Assembly (NCBI RefSeq): GCF_932526225.1
Contig: NC_064041.1
Location: forward strand, 16,615,888-16,679,887
DNA length: 64,000 bases
Direction of reading: 5' to 3'
DNA from: Nematostella vectensis
Lineage: Eukaryota > Cnidaria > Anthozoa > Actiniaria > Edwardsiidae
A program made the translations under genes and the position numbers. This document shows positions 1 through 10,211 of the stretch, one piece after another (the stretch's first letter is position 1; every line of letters starts with the position of its first letter). The notes below the pieces were generated by a model. It had not been told where the DNA came from, did not search any database, and saw only the letters and a list, made by a program, of their open reading frames with translations.

Positions 1-639
1 GAGAGGGGCACTCTTTTCATACAATATTGCAGTTGTTACCTATTATTAAATAAGTTTGTAACATGTCTTTGTTTATTAAGCAAGGTCTATTTCTGAGACA
101 AGCAAACTCAAGTAAGGCTGTTGAAATAACAGGTGAGTGTTAAAAGAAAAACAATTATCTGATTAGAAAACTACTGTAGATTCCTTTGCACCAAAATAAG
201 AACAAACTTCATTTTGTTTGTTATTTATGAGGAACGAGATGAGCTCTACAAAGCCATAAAGAAATATGTATTGCTCATCTAAATTATACAAGTAGATAAT
301 AATATTAAAAAAGAACTACTGTAAGTATCTAGAGTGGTTTTCATTAACCCGTGAAACAAAGTGTGATAGTTAAACGGTAATAGTTAGTAAACACAAAAAA
401 GTACAATAGAATCAGATCACCACAAAGTGTAATACGCCAAAGCGTAGTTCACGGGTTAATGAAGGTTTTGACATTTCAACCTTACATCCACATGAAAGTA
501 ATGCCTAATATCGAGTGCCCTACAGTAAGTGTTTTGCGGTCAAGTTGTTTTCTGTTAGTAAGTAAAAAAATATTCTAAATAATAGTAATCATAGCTATGG
601 TCACCACTTACACATATAGAACTTGTAATGAAAAGAAAG

Positions 640-642
<3 letters not shown>

Positions 643-720
<78 letters not shown>

Positions 721-721
721 G

Positions 722-752
<31 letters not shown>

Positions 753-780
753 GTATATATATATATGTATATATATATAT
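643..780. repeat. Expanded (AT)n microsatellite
   Basis: About 138 bp of alternating A/T with several interspersed TG steps in the second half. The same site in most other monomers holds only 12-24 bp. All long-looking Tyr/Ile-rich ORFs at 555-858 come from this repeat. Confidence 0.97.
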
Positions 781-1744
781 GCAGTCAAACAACAGAATTG
801 CACGATAACCTTGAATATATTGAATAAAGGACTGCAAAAAAAACATCTTTTGTACTAGTTGCTTGAATTGACCCTTGGCTATTTTTAGCTGAATTCCCCT
901 CCCCCTCTAAAAAAGAAAATAATAATAATAATAGAACAAAACTAAAAAGAAAACAAACACAACAGAGACCCCCACCAACAATTTTGATTTTTTTTTACTT
1001 TCCTTTAAAAGGGGAGTGTCATGGTTAAGAGATTTGCAATAGCTCTAGAGCCCTGACACAATAAACTTCAGTGAAATTCTAACACTGACTTATGAGCTTT
1101 TGGTACATGTGGGAGACTTTAAACAAAACAAAAAAAAATAACCACAAACTGTCAATTAACATAGTTTTCAATATAATATTGCATATTATTTAATAAGGTA
1201 TTCACAGCTTTTAAAAAGTTCAACTGTTTGTTGACACTTAAAAGCCTACAATAATCACTGACTCCATACATGCGCAGTACTATGTTGCTGCCCCTTTAAA
1301 GTAAAATACAGCTTTACTTAGTCAGCGTAGACAAAATTGCGGATTTTGTCAATATTCTAATATGAATATGTCAATATTCTCCCCCTTTACGTCTTTATTT
1401 CTATTTATTTTATGATTTTCACATGATACCAAAACAGCGTCTTTTTTCTTCGCTAATTTGATGTCATGTACACAATAATTGAGATGCGCCCGTGCGCATG
1501 GCGAGTCCCCAAGGGACCCAAGACGCCCAAATAGACCTCTATTTTTTGTCATCCACAATCTCGGCGAGCTGTGCGTGGCGTAACCGTATTACAGGCCTGG
1601 GATCCTGGTTATTGTCCTCCCCATTAATGCGCGGGTTGGGATAACCTTGCAAGAGTGTTGTACAGCATATTCGCTCGGAAATATCGGTGCTTGGGGCCTT
1701 CGGGTTCTTTACAGCCTTCCGTAAAAGCCTTGTGCTGCCATATC

Positions 1745-1893
1745 GATTGGGTAATCCGTATGTATGGTTTCCGTTTTGTTCTTCAGACCGGGTTCGATCC
1801 CAGGCCAATGGGCTTTTTTTTTAGTTCGTTTTTTTTCCTTTGTGCTGGACCCCCTTAATCCTGATAGGTTTTGCGCAAAAATAATAAAAAAAA
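1745..1893 (+). repeat. Pol III-like 3' cassette, copy 1 in monomer 0
   Basis: Starts GATTGGGTAATCC, contains B box 1791-1801, a T-run after CCAATGGGC and an A-rich tail (ATAATAAAA). It occupies the normal monomer position. It is followed not by the usual monomer end but by an unrelated spacer and a second cassette copy. Confidence 0.85.
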
Positions 1894-1976
1894 CCCATCA
1901 AAGATGCTGAGAGTACATAAAAATGTCCCTATACCTTCTTTTTATGTCATGACACACCAAGAACAGTATAATTACA
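1894..1976. other. 83-bp unique spacer between duplicated cassettes
   Basis: Starts CCCATCAAAG and ends CAGTATAATTACA. I find no match to it anywhere else in the window. It may be ancestral sequence lost from the other monomers, or flank carried in with the second cassette. Confidence 0.8.
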
Positions 1977-2121
1977 GATTGGGTAATCCGTATGTATGGT
2001 TTCCGTTTTGTTCTTCAGACCGGGTTCGATCCCAGGCCAATGGGCTTTTTTTAATTCGTTTTCTTTCTTTGTGCTGGACCCCCTTAATCCTGATAGGTTT
2101 TGCGCAAAAATAATAAAAAAA
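1977..2121 (+). repeat. Pol III-like 3' cassette, copy 2 in monomer 0
   Basis: Repeats the cassette from GATTGGGTAATCC through the B box (2023-2033) to the A-rich tail, then continues into the normal monomer end (GTGAGTTTGCAAAATAAGC). It differs from copy 1 mainly in T-run length and TTAATTCG versus TTAGTTCG. Confidence 0.85.
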
Positions 2122-2185
2122 GTGAGTTTGCAAAATAAGCTTGCTAGATTTATTGATTATATGTATTCAATTTGTTCCTAGGAAG

Positions 2186-4191
2186 TTAACAAAAAACACA
2201 AAGCAAAGAGTTTGAGGAAGTAAACAAGTATGTGAACTTTAATGTTCTATTTGAAGGGGTGCATTTTGTACAGGGAAGCATACATAGAATGCTTAACTGG
2301 TGGAGAGGGAAGATGTAAAAGTTTATTGAGCATAATTTCAACAATAGCAGGGGGAAGAGAGGGGCACTCTCTTCATACAATATTGCAGTTGTTACCTATT
2401 ATTAAATAAGTTTGTAACATGTATTTGTTTATTAAGCAAGGTCTATTTCTGAGACAAGCAAACTCAAGTAAGGCTGTTGAAATAACAGGTGAGTGTTAAA
2501 AGAAAAACAATTATCTGATTAGAAAACTACTGTAGATTCCTTTGCACCAAAATAAGAACAAACTTCATTTTGTTTGTTATTTATGAGGAACGAGATGAGC
2601 TCTACAAGGCCAAGAAGAAATATGTATTGCTCATCTAAATTATACAAGTAAATAATAATATTAAAAAAGAATTACTGTAAGTAATTAGAGTTGTTTTTAT
2701 TAACCCGTGAAACAAAGTGTGATAGTTAAACGGTAATAGTTAGTAAAACACAAAAAAGAACAATAGAATCAGATCACAACAAAGTGTAATACGCTAAAGC
2801 TTAGTTCACGGGTTAATGAAGGTTTTGACATTTCAACCTTACATCCACATGAAAGTAATGTCTAATATCGAGTGCCCTACAGTAAGTGTTTTGCGGTCAA
2901 GTTGTTTTCTGTTAGTAGGTAAAAAAATATTCTAAATAATAGTAATGATAGCTATGGTCACCACTTACACTTATAGCACTTGTAATGAAAAGAAAGAAAA
3001 AAAAATATATATATATGCAGTCAAACAACAGAATTGCATGATAACCTTGAATATATTGAATAAAGGACTGCAAAAAACATTATTTGTACTAGTTGCTTGA
3101 ATTGACCCTTGGCTATTTTTAGCTGAATTCCCCTCCCCCTCTAAAAAAGAAAATAATAATAATAATAGAACAAAACTAAAAAGAAAACAAAAACAACAGA
3201 GACCCCCACCAACAATTTTGATTTTTTTTACTTTCCTTTAAAAGGGGAGTGTCATGGTTAAGAGATTTGCAATAGCTCTAGAGCCCTGACAAAATGAACT
3301 TCAGTGAAATTCTAATACGGACTTATGAGCTTTTGGTACATGTGGGAGACTTTAAACAAAACAAAAAAAATGACCACAAACTGTCCATTAACATAGTTTT
3401 CAATATAATATTGCACATTATTTAATAAGGTATTGACAGCTTTTAAAAAGGTCAACTGTTTGTTGACACTTAAAAGCCTACAATAATCACTGACTCCAGA
3501 CATGCGCAGTACTATGTTGCTGCCCCTTTAAAGTAAAATACAGCTTTACTTAGTCAGCGTAGACAAAATTGCGGATTTTGTCAATATTCTAATATGAAGA
3601 TGTCAATATTCTCCCCCCTTACGTCTTTATTTCTATTTATTTTATGCTTTTCACATGATACCAAAACAGCGTCTTTTTTCTTCGCTAATTTGATGTCATG
3701 TACACAATAAAAGAGATGCGCCCGTGCGCATGGCGAGTCCCCAAGGGACCCAAGACGCCCAAATAGACCTCTATTTTTTGTCATCCACAATCTCGGCGAG
3801 CTGTGCGTGGCGTAACCGTATTACAAGCCTGGGATCCTGGTTATTGTCCTCCCCATTAATGCGCGGGTTGGGATAACCTTGCAAGAGTGTTGTACAGCAT
3901 ATTCGCTCGGAAATATCGGTGCTTGGGGCCTTCGGGTTCTTTACAGCCTTCCGTAAAAGCCTTGTGCTGCCATACCGATTGGGTAATCCGTATGTATGGT
4001 TTCCGTTTTGTTCTTCAGACCGGGTTCGATCCCAGGCCAATGGGCTTTTTTTTTTAGTTCGTTTTTTTTTCCTTTGTGCTGGACCCCCTTAATCCTGATT
4101 GGTTTTGCGCAAAAATAATAAAAAAAAGTGAGTTTGCAAAATAAGCTTGCTAGATTTATTGATTATATGTATTCAATTTGTTCCTGGGAAG
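2186..4191. repeat. Monomer 1, divergent type A
   Basis: MITE 2704-2812; its left outer arm reads TTTATTAACC (C to T), breaking one pair of the extended 16-bp arms, and the internal palindrome reads AGCTTA. AT tract about 3005-3016. B box 4023-4033 intact. It has more private substitutions than monomers 2-6. Confidence 0.95.
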
Positions 4192-6198
4192 TTAACAAAA
4201 AACACAAAGCAAAGAGTTTGAGGAAGTAAACAAGTATGTGAACTTTAATGTTCTATTTGAAGGGGTGCATTTTGTACAGGGAAGCATACATAGAATGCTT
4301 AACTGGTGGAGAGGGAAGAGGTAAAAGTTTATTGAGCATAATTTCAACAATAGCAGGGGGAAGAGAGGGGCACTCTCTTCATACAATATTGCAGTTGTTA
4401 CCTATTATTAAATAAGTTTGTAACATGTCTTTGTTTATTAAGCAAGGTCTATTTCTGAGACAAGCAAACTCAAGAAAGGCTGTTGAAATAACAGGTGAGT
4501 GTTAAAAGAAAAACAATTATCTGATTAGAAAACTACTGTAGATTCCTTTGCACCAAAATAAGAACAAACTTCATTTTGTTTGTTATTTATGAGGAACGAG
4601 ATGAGCTCTACAAAGCCATAAAGAAATATGTATTGCTCATCTAAATTATACAAGTAAATAATAATATTAAAAAAGAACTACTGTAAGTATCTAGAGTGGT
4701 TTTCATTAACCCGTGAAACAAAGTGTGATAGTTAAACGGTAATAGTTAGTAAAACACAAAAAAGTACAATAGAATCAGATCACCACAAAGTGTAATACGC
4801 TAAAGCGTAGTTCACGGGTTAATGAAGGTTTTGACATTTCAACCTTACATCCACATGAAAGTAATGCCTAATATCGAGTGCCCTACAGTAAGTGTTTTGC
4901 AGTCAAGTTGTTTTCTGTTAGTAGGTAAAAAAATATTCTAAATAATAGTAATCATAGCTATGGTCACCACTTACACATATAGAACTTGTAATGAAAAGAA
5001 AGAAAGAAAAAATATATATATATGCAGTCAAACAACAGAATTGCATGATAACCTTGAATATATTGAATAAAGGACTGCAAAAAAAACATCTTTTGTACTA
5101 GTTGCTTGAATTGACCCTTGGCTATTTTTAGCTGAATTCCCCTCCCCCTCTAAAAAAGAAAATAATAATAATAATAGAACAAAACTAAAAAGAAAACAAA
5201 CACAACAGAGACCCCCACCAACAATTTTGATTTTTTTTACTTTCCTTTAAAAGGGGAGTGTCATGGTTAAGAGATTTGCAATAGCTCTAGAGCCCTGACA
5301 CAATGAACTTCAGTGAAATTCTAATACTGACTTATGAGCTTTTGGTACATGTGGGAGACTTTAAACAAAACAAAAAAAATGACCACAAACTGTCAATTAA
5401 CATAGTTTTCAATATAATATTGCATATTATTTAATAAGGTATTCACAGCTTTTAAAAAGGTCAACTGTTTGTTGACACTTAAAAGCCTACAATAATCACT
5501 GACTCCAGACATGCGCAGTACTATGTTGCTGCCCCTTTAAAGTAAAATACAGCTTTACTTAGTCAGCGTAGACAAAATTGCGGATTTTGTCAATATTCTA
5601 ATATGAAGATGTCAATATTCTCCCCCCTTACGTCTTTATTTCTATTTATTTTATGCTTTTCACATGATACCAAAACAGCGTCTTTTTTCTTCGCTAATTT
5701 GATGTCATGTACACAATAAAAGAGATGCGCCCGTGCGCATGGCGAGTCCCCAAGGGACCCAAGACGCCCAAATAGACCTCTATTTTTTGTCATCCACAAT
5801 CTCGGCGAGCTGTGCGTGGCGTAACCGTATTACAGGCCTGGGATCCTGGTTATTGTCCTCCCCATTAATGCGCGGGTTGGGATAACCTTGCAAGAGTGTT
5901 GTACAGCATATTCGCTCGGAAATATCGGTGCTTGGGGCCTTCGGGTTCTTTACAGCCTTCCGTAAAAGCCTTGTGCTGCCATATCGATTGGGTAATCCGT
6001 ATGTATGGTTTCCGTTTTGTTCTTCAGACCGGGTTCGATCCCAGGCCAATGGGTTTTTTTTTTAGTTCGTTTTTTTTTTCCTTTGTGCTGGACCCCCTTA
6101 ATCCTGATTGGTTTTGCGCAAAAATAATAAAAAAGTGAGTTTGCAAAATAAGCTTGCTAGATTTATTGATTATATGTATTTTATTTGTTCGTGGGAAG
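4192..6198. repeat. Monomer 2, type A
   Basis: MITE 4710-4818 with perfect arms. AT tract about 5012-5023. B box 6032-6042 intact. It has CAATGGGTTTT instead of CAATGGGCTTT after the B box, a variant shared with monomer 4. Confidence 0.95.
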
Positions 6199-6716
6199 TT
6201 AACAAAAAACACAAAGCAAAGAGTTTGAGGAAGTAAACAAGTATGTGAACTTTAATGTTCTATTTGAAGGGGTGCATTTTGTACAGGGAAGCATACATAG
6301 AATGCTTAACTGGTGGAGAGGGAAGAGGTAAAAGTTTATTGAGCATAATTTCAACAATAGCAGGGGGAAGAGAGGGGCCCTCTCTTCATACAATATTGCA
6401 GTTGTTACCTATTATTAAATAAGTTTGTAACATGTCTTTGTTTATTAAGCAAGGTCTATTTCTGAGACAAGCAAACTCAAGTAAGGCTGTTGAAATAACA
6501 GGTGAGTGTTAAAAGAAAAACAATTATCTGATTAGAAAACTACTGTAGATTCCTTTGCACCAAAATAAGAACAAACTTCATTTTGTTTGTTATTTATGAG
6601 GAACGAGATGAGCTCTACAAAGCCATAAAGAAATATGTATTGCTCATCTAAATTATACAAGTAAATAATAATATTAAAAAAGAACTACTGTAAGTAATTA
6701 GAGTGGTTTTCATTAA

Positions 6717-6825
6717 CCCGTGAAACAAAGTGTGATAGTTAAACGGTAATAGTTAGTAAAACACAAAAAAGTACAATAGAATCAGATCACCACAAAGTGT
6801 AATACGCTAAAGCGTAGTTCACGGG
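6717..6825. mobile_element. piggyBac-like MITE (109 bp), one per monomer
   Basis: A 109-bp segment with 8-bp terminal inverted repeats CCCGTGAA/TTCACGGG. It is bounded on both sides by TTAA (6713-6716 and 6826-6829), the target-site duplication used by piggyBac-family transposases, whose ends typically begin CCC. With flanks, the paired arms extend to 16 bp (TTCATTAACCCGTGAA). Inside are subterminal direct repeats AAAGTGTRATA and a palindrome TACGCTAAAGCGTA. It has no coding capacity. All 30 monomers hold it in the same place, so it inserted before amplification and multiplied with the satellite. A plain stem-loop is the alternative. Confidence 0.6.
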
Positions 6826-7018
6826 TTAATGAAGGGTTTGACATTTCAACCTTACATCCACATGAAAGTAATGCCTAATATCGAGTGCCCTACAGTAAGT
6901 GTTTTGCAGTCAAGTTGTTTTCTGTTAGTAGGTAAAAAAATATTCTAAATAATAGTAATCATAGCTATGGTCACCACTTACACATATAGAACTTGTAATG
7001 AAAAGAAAGAAAGAAAAA

Positions 7019-7030
7019 ATATATATATAT
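7019..7030. repeat. Short (AT)n tract in reference monomer
   Basis: Twelve bp of alternating A/T after an A/G-rich run (AAAGAAAGAAAAA). It is the length-variable site of the family: 138 bp in monomer 0, longer in most E monomers (about 20-26 bp in monomers 14, 15, 17, 20 and 21), absent in monomers 7 and 8. Confidence 0.9.
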
Positions 7031-7465
7031 GCAGTCAAACAACAGAATTGCATGATAACCTTGAATATATTGAATAAAGGACTGCAAAAAAACATCTTTT
7101 GTACTAGTTGCTTGAATTGACCCTTGGCTATTTTTAGCTGAATTCCCCTCCCCCTCTAAAAAAGAAAATAATAATAATAATAGAACAAAACTAAAAAGAA
7201 AACAAACACAACAGAGACCCCCACCAACAATTTTGATTTTTTTTACTTTCCTTTAAAAGGGGAGTGTCATGGTTAAGAGATTTGCAATAGCTCTAGAGCC
7301 CTGACACAATGAACTTCAGTGAAATTCTAATACTGACTTATGAGCTTTTGGTACATGTGGGAGACTTTAAACAAAACAAAAAAAATGACCACAAACTGTC
7401 AATTAACATAGTTTTCAATATAATATTGCATATTATTTAATAAGGTATTCACAGCTTTTAAAAAG

Positions 7466-7746
7466 GTCAACTGTTTGTTGACACTTAAAAGCCTACAATA
7501 ATCACTGACTCCAGACATGCGCAGTACTATGTTGCTGCCCCTTTAAAGTAAAATACAGCTTTACTTAGTCAGCGTAGACAAAATTGCGGATTTTGTCAAT
7601 ATTCTAATATGAAGATGTCAATATTCTCCCCCCTTACGTCTTTATTTCTATTTATTTTATGCTTTTCACATGATACCAAAACAGCGTCTTTTTTCTTCGC
7701 TAATTTGATGTCATGTACACAATAAAAGAGATGCGCCCGTGCGCAT
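7466..7746. other. Cluster of perfect short hairpins in reference monomer
   Basis: Four perfect inverted repeats lie within 281 bp: GTCAAC/GTTGAC (7466-7482), AAGTAAA/TTTACTT (7546-7566), GACAAAAT/ATTTTGTC (7577-7597) and ATGCGC/GCGCAT (7731-7746). TGTCAATATTCT is also repeated directly at 7594-7605 and 7616-7627. The cluster is kept in most monomers; type S2 breaks one pair of the second hairpin (TTTTCTT). Function unknown. Confidence 0.75.
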
Positions 7747-8050
7747 GGCGAGTCCCCAAGGGACCCAAGACGCCCAAATAGACCTCTATTTTTTGTCATC
7801 CACAATCTCGGCGAGCTGTGCGTGGCGTAACCGTATTACAGGCCTGGGATCCTGGTTATTGTCCTCCCCATTAATGCGCGGGTTGGGATAACCTTGCAAG
7901 AGTGTTGTACAGCATATTCGCTCGGAAATATCGGTGCTTGGGGCCTTCGGGTTCTTTACAGCCTTCCGTAAAAGCCTTGTGCTGCCATATCGATTGGGTA
8001 ATCCGTATGTATGGTTTCCGTTTTGTTCTTCAGACCGGGTTCGATCCCAG
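7725..8050. other. GC- and CpG-richer block in reference monomer
   Basis: This stretch is visibly richer in G+C and CpG than the rest of the AT-rich monomer. It holds overlapping small minus-strand ORFs of 69 and 89 codons in nearly all monomers. Differences between monomers in the 89-codon frame are mostly amino-acid changing (W/C, D/H, N/K, P/S, P/L, A/V, D/N) with few silent ones, so I do not call it coding. It could be a decayed gene or promoter fragment captured by the satellite. Confidence 0.5.
8038..8048 (+). promoter_or_regulatory. Pol III type-2 B-box-like motif GGTTCGATCCC
   Basis: All 11 bases fit tRNA positions 52-62, including the invariant TTC, A58 and C61, with flanking bases forming a T-stem with one mismatch. 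The motif is intact in A, S2, S3 and D monomers; most E monomers carry GGTTCGATCAC, which destroys invariant C61. TFIIIC binding is expected from family knowledge but not shown. Confidence 0.5.
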
Positions 8051-8060
8051 GCCAATGGGC

Positions 8061-8069
8061 TTTTTTTTT
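8061..8069 (+). terminator. T-run compatible with Pol III termination
   Basis: Nine T in a row, starting 12 bases after the B box, the spacing seen in real tRNA genes. A second, longer T-run follows after AGTTCG. Confidence 0.35.
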
Positions 8070-8204
8070 AGTTCGTTTTTTTTTTCCTTTGTGCTGGACC
8101 CCCTTAATCCTGATTGGTTTTGCGCAAAAATAATAAAAAAGTGAGTTTGCAAAATAAGCTTGCTAGATTTATTGATTATATGTATTTTATTTGTTCGTGG
8201 GAAG

Positions 8205-10211
8205 TTAACAAAAAACACAAAGCAAAGAGTTTGAGGAAGTAAACAAGTATGTGAACTTTAATGTTCTATTTGAAGGGGTGCATTTTGTACAGGGAAGCAT
8301 ACATAGAATGCTTAACTGGTGGAGAGGGAAGAGGTAAAAGTTTATTGAGCATAATTTCAACAATAGCAGGGGGAAGAGAGGGGCCCTCTCTTCATACAAT
8401 ATTGCAGTTGTTACCTATTATTAAATAAGTTTGTAACATGTCTTTGTTTATTAAGCAAGGTCTATTTCTGAGACAAGCAAACTCAAGTAAGGCTGTTGAA
8501 ATAACAGGTGAGTGTTAAAAGAAAAACAATTATCTGATTAGAAAACTACTGTAGATTCCTTTGCACCAAAATAAGAACAAACTTCATTTTGTTTGTTATT
8601 TATGAGGAACGAGATGAGCTCTACAAAGCCATAAAGAAATATGTATTGCTCATCTAAATTATACAAGTAAATAATAATATTAAAAAAAGAACTACTGTAA
8701 GTAATTAGAGTGGTTTTCATTAACCCGTGAAACAAAGTGTGATAGTTAAACGGTAATAGTTAGTAAAACACAAAAAAGTACAATAGAATCAGATCACCAC
8801 AAAGTGTAATACGCTAAAGCGTAGTTCACGGGTTAATGAAGGGTTTGACATTTCAACCTTACATCCACATGAAAGTAATGCCTAATATCGAGTGCCCTAC
8901 AGTAAGTGTTTTGCAGTCAAGTTGTTTTCTGTTAGTAGGTAAAAAAATATTCTAAATAATAGTAATCATAGCTATGGTCACCACTTACACATATAGAACT
9001 TGTAATGAAAAGAAAGAAAAAAAAAATATATATATATGCAGTCAAACAACAGAATTGCATGATAACCTTGAATATATTGAATAAAGGACTGCAAAAAAAC
9101 ATCTTTTGTACTAGTTGCTTGAATTGACCCTTGGCTATTTTTAGCTGAATTCCCCTCCCCCTCTAAAAAAGAAAATAATAATAATAATAGAACAAAACTA
9201 AAAAGAAAACAAACACAACAGAGACCCCCACCAACATTTTTGATTTTTTTTACTTTCCTTTAAAAGGGGAGTGTCATGGTTAAGAGATTTGCAATAGCTC
9301 TAGAGCCCTGACACAATGAACTTCAGTGAAATTCTAATACTGACTTATGAGCTTTTGGTACATGTGGGAGACTTTAAACAAAACAAAAAAAATGACCACA
9401 AACTGTCAATTAACATAGTTTTCAATATAATATTGCATATTATTTAATAAGGTATTCACAGCTTTTAAAAAGGTCAACTGTTTGTTGACACTTAAAAGCC
9501 TACAATAATCACTGACTCCAGACATGCGCAGTACTATGTTGCTGCCCCTTTAAAGTAAAATACAGCTTCACTTAGTCAGCGTAGACAAAATTGCGGATTT
9601 TGTCAATATTCTAATATGAAGATGTCAATATTCTCCCCCCTTACGTCTTTATTTCTATTTATTTTATGCTTTTCACATGATACCAAAACAGCGTCTTTTT
9701 TCTTCGCTAATTTGATGTCATGTACACAATAAAAGAGATGCGCCCGTGCGCATGGCGAGTCCCCAAGGGACCCAAGACGCCCAAATAGACCTCTATTTTT
9801 TGTCATCCACAATCTCGGCGAGCTGTGCGTGGCGTAACCGTATTACAGGCCTGGGATCCTGGTTATTGTCCTCCCCATTAATGCGCGGGTTGGGATAACC
9901 TTGCAAGAGTGTTGTACAGCATATTCGCTCGGAAATATCGGTGCTTGGGGCCTTCGGGTTCTTTACAGCCTTCCGTAAAAGCCTTGTGCTGCCATATCGA
10001 TTGGGTAATCCGTATGTATGGTTTCCGTTTTGTTCTTCAGACCGGGTTCGATCCCAGGCCAATGGGTTTTTTTTTTAGTTCGTTTTTTTTTTCCTTTGTG
10101 CTGGACCCCCTTAATCCTGATTGGTTTTGCGCAAAAATAATAAAAAAGTGAGTTTGCAAAATAAGCTTGCTAGATTTATTGATTATATGTATTTTATTTG
10201 TTCGTGGGAAG
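8205..10211. repeat. Monomer 4, type A
   Basis: MITE 8724-8832. AT tract about 9026-9037. B box 10045-10055 intact. Private markers shared with monomer 6: CAGCTTCACTT (second hairpin altered) and CCAACATTTTTG. Confidence 0.95.

Larger units (their letters stand above)
1..2185. repeat. Monomer 0, 5'-truncated, divergent, with duplicated 3' cassette
   Basis: The first ~170 bp of the monomer are cut by the window edge. MITE 348-455, one base shorter than usual. It has the longest AT tract in the window (643-780). Its 3' cassette is present twice (1745-1893 and 1977-2121) with B boxes at 1791-1801 and 2023-2033. The palindrome near 430 reads TACGCC rather than TACGCT. Confidence 0.93.
7992..8140 (+). 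other. tRNA/SINE-like Pol III cassette, reference copy
   Basis: Begins GATTGGGTAATCC, loosely like a tRNA D-arm/A box. It has a full T-arm-like B box (8038-8048) about 45 bp downstream, seven more bases in acceptor position (CCAATGG), then a T-run and an A-rich ATAATAAAA tail. CGATTGG at the start can pair with CCAATGG at six of seven positions, but no proper anticodon arm is visible, so this is not a functional tRNA. A tRNA-derived SINE or tRNA relic is my best reading. The duplicate in monomer 0 shows the cassette can exist as a discrete block. Confidence 0.45.
6199..8204. repeat. Monomer 3, type A (reference for internal features)
   Basis: Used as the reference copy because it has few private changes. 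MITE 6717-6825, AT tract 7019-7030, hairpin cluster 7466-7746, GC-richer block about 7725-8050, B-box cassette 7992-8140. Monomers 3-8 carry GAGAGGGGCCCTCTC near their start, a near-perfect 15-nt palindrome created by one A-to-C change relative to other monomers. Confidence 0.96.

Noticed and set aside
555-858. Tyr/Ile-rich ORFs on both strands
   Set aside because: Pure translation of the (AT)n microsatellite.
5590-6393. Recurrent minus-strand ORFs of 64, 69, 89 (or fused 114) codons in almost every monomer
   Set aside because: No recognised domain. Persistence is explained by near-identity of monomers, most differences in the 89-codon frame change the amino acid, and one frame varies between 89 and 114 codons by single substitutions.
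6497-7236. Spliced-leader RNA gene (donor-like AACAG/GTGAGT at 6497-6507; Sm-like AATTTTGA at 7229-7236)
   Set aside because: The two motifs are over 700 bp apart, far more than in an SL RNA, and no Sm-like site lies soon after the donor-like sequence.
7900-8000. CENP-B-box-like site near TTCGCTCGG
   Set aside because: The TTCG core is present but the required A and downstream CGGG do not fall at consensus spacing on either strand.
7992-8060. Functional tRNA gene around the B box
   Set aside because: No anticodon stem-loop can be drawn, one T-stem mismatch, and the body between head and T-arm is too short for a normal tRNA.
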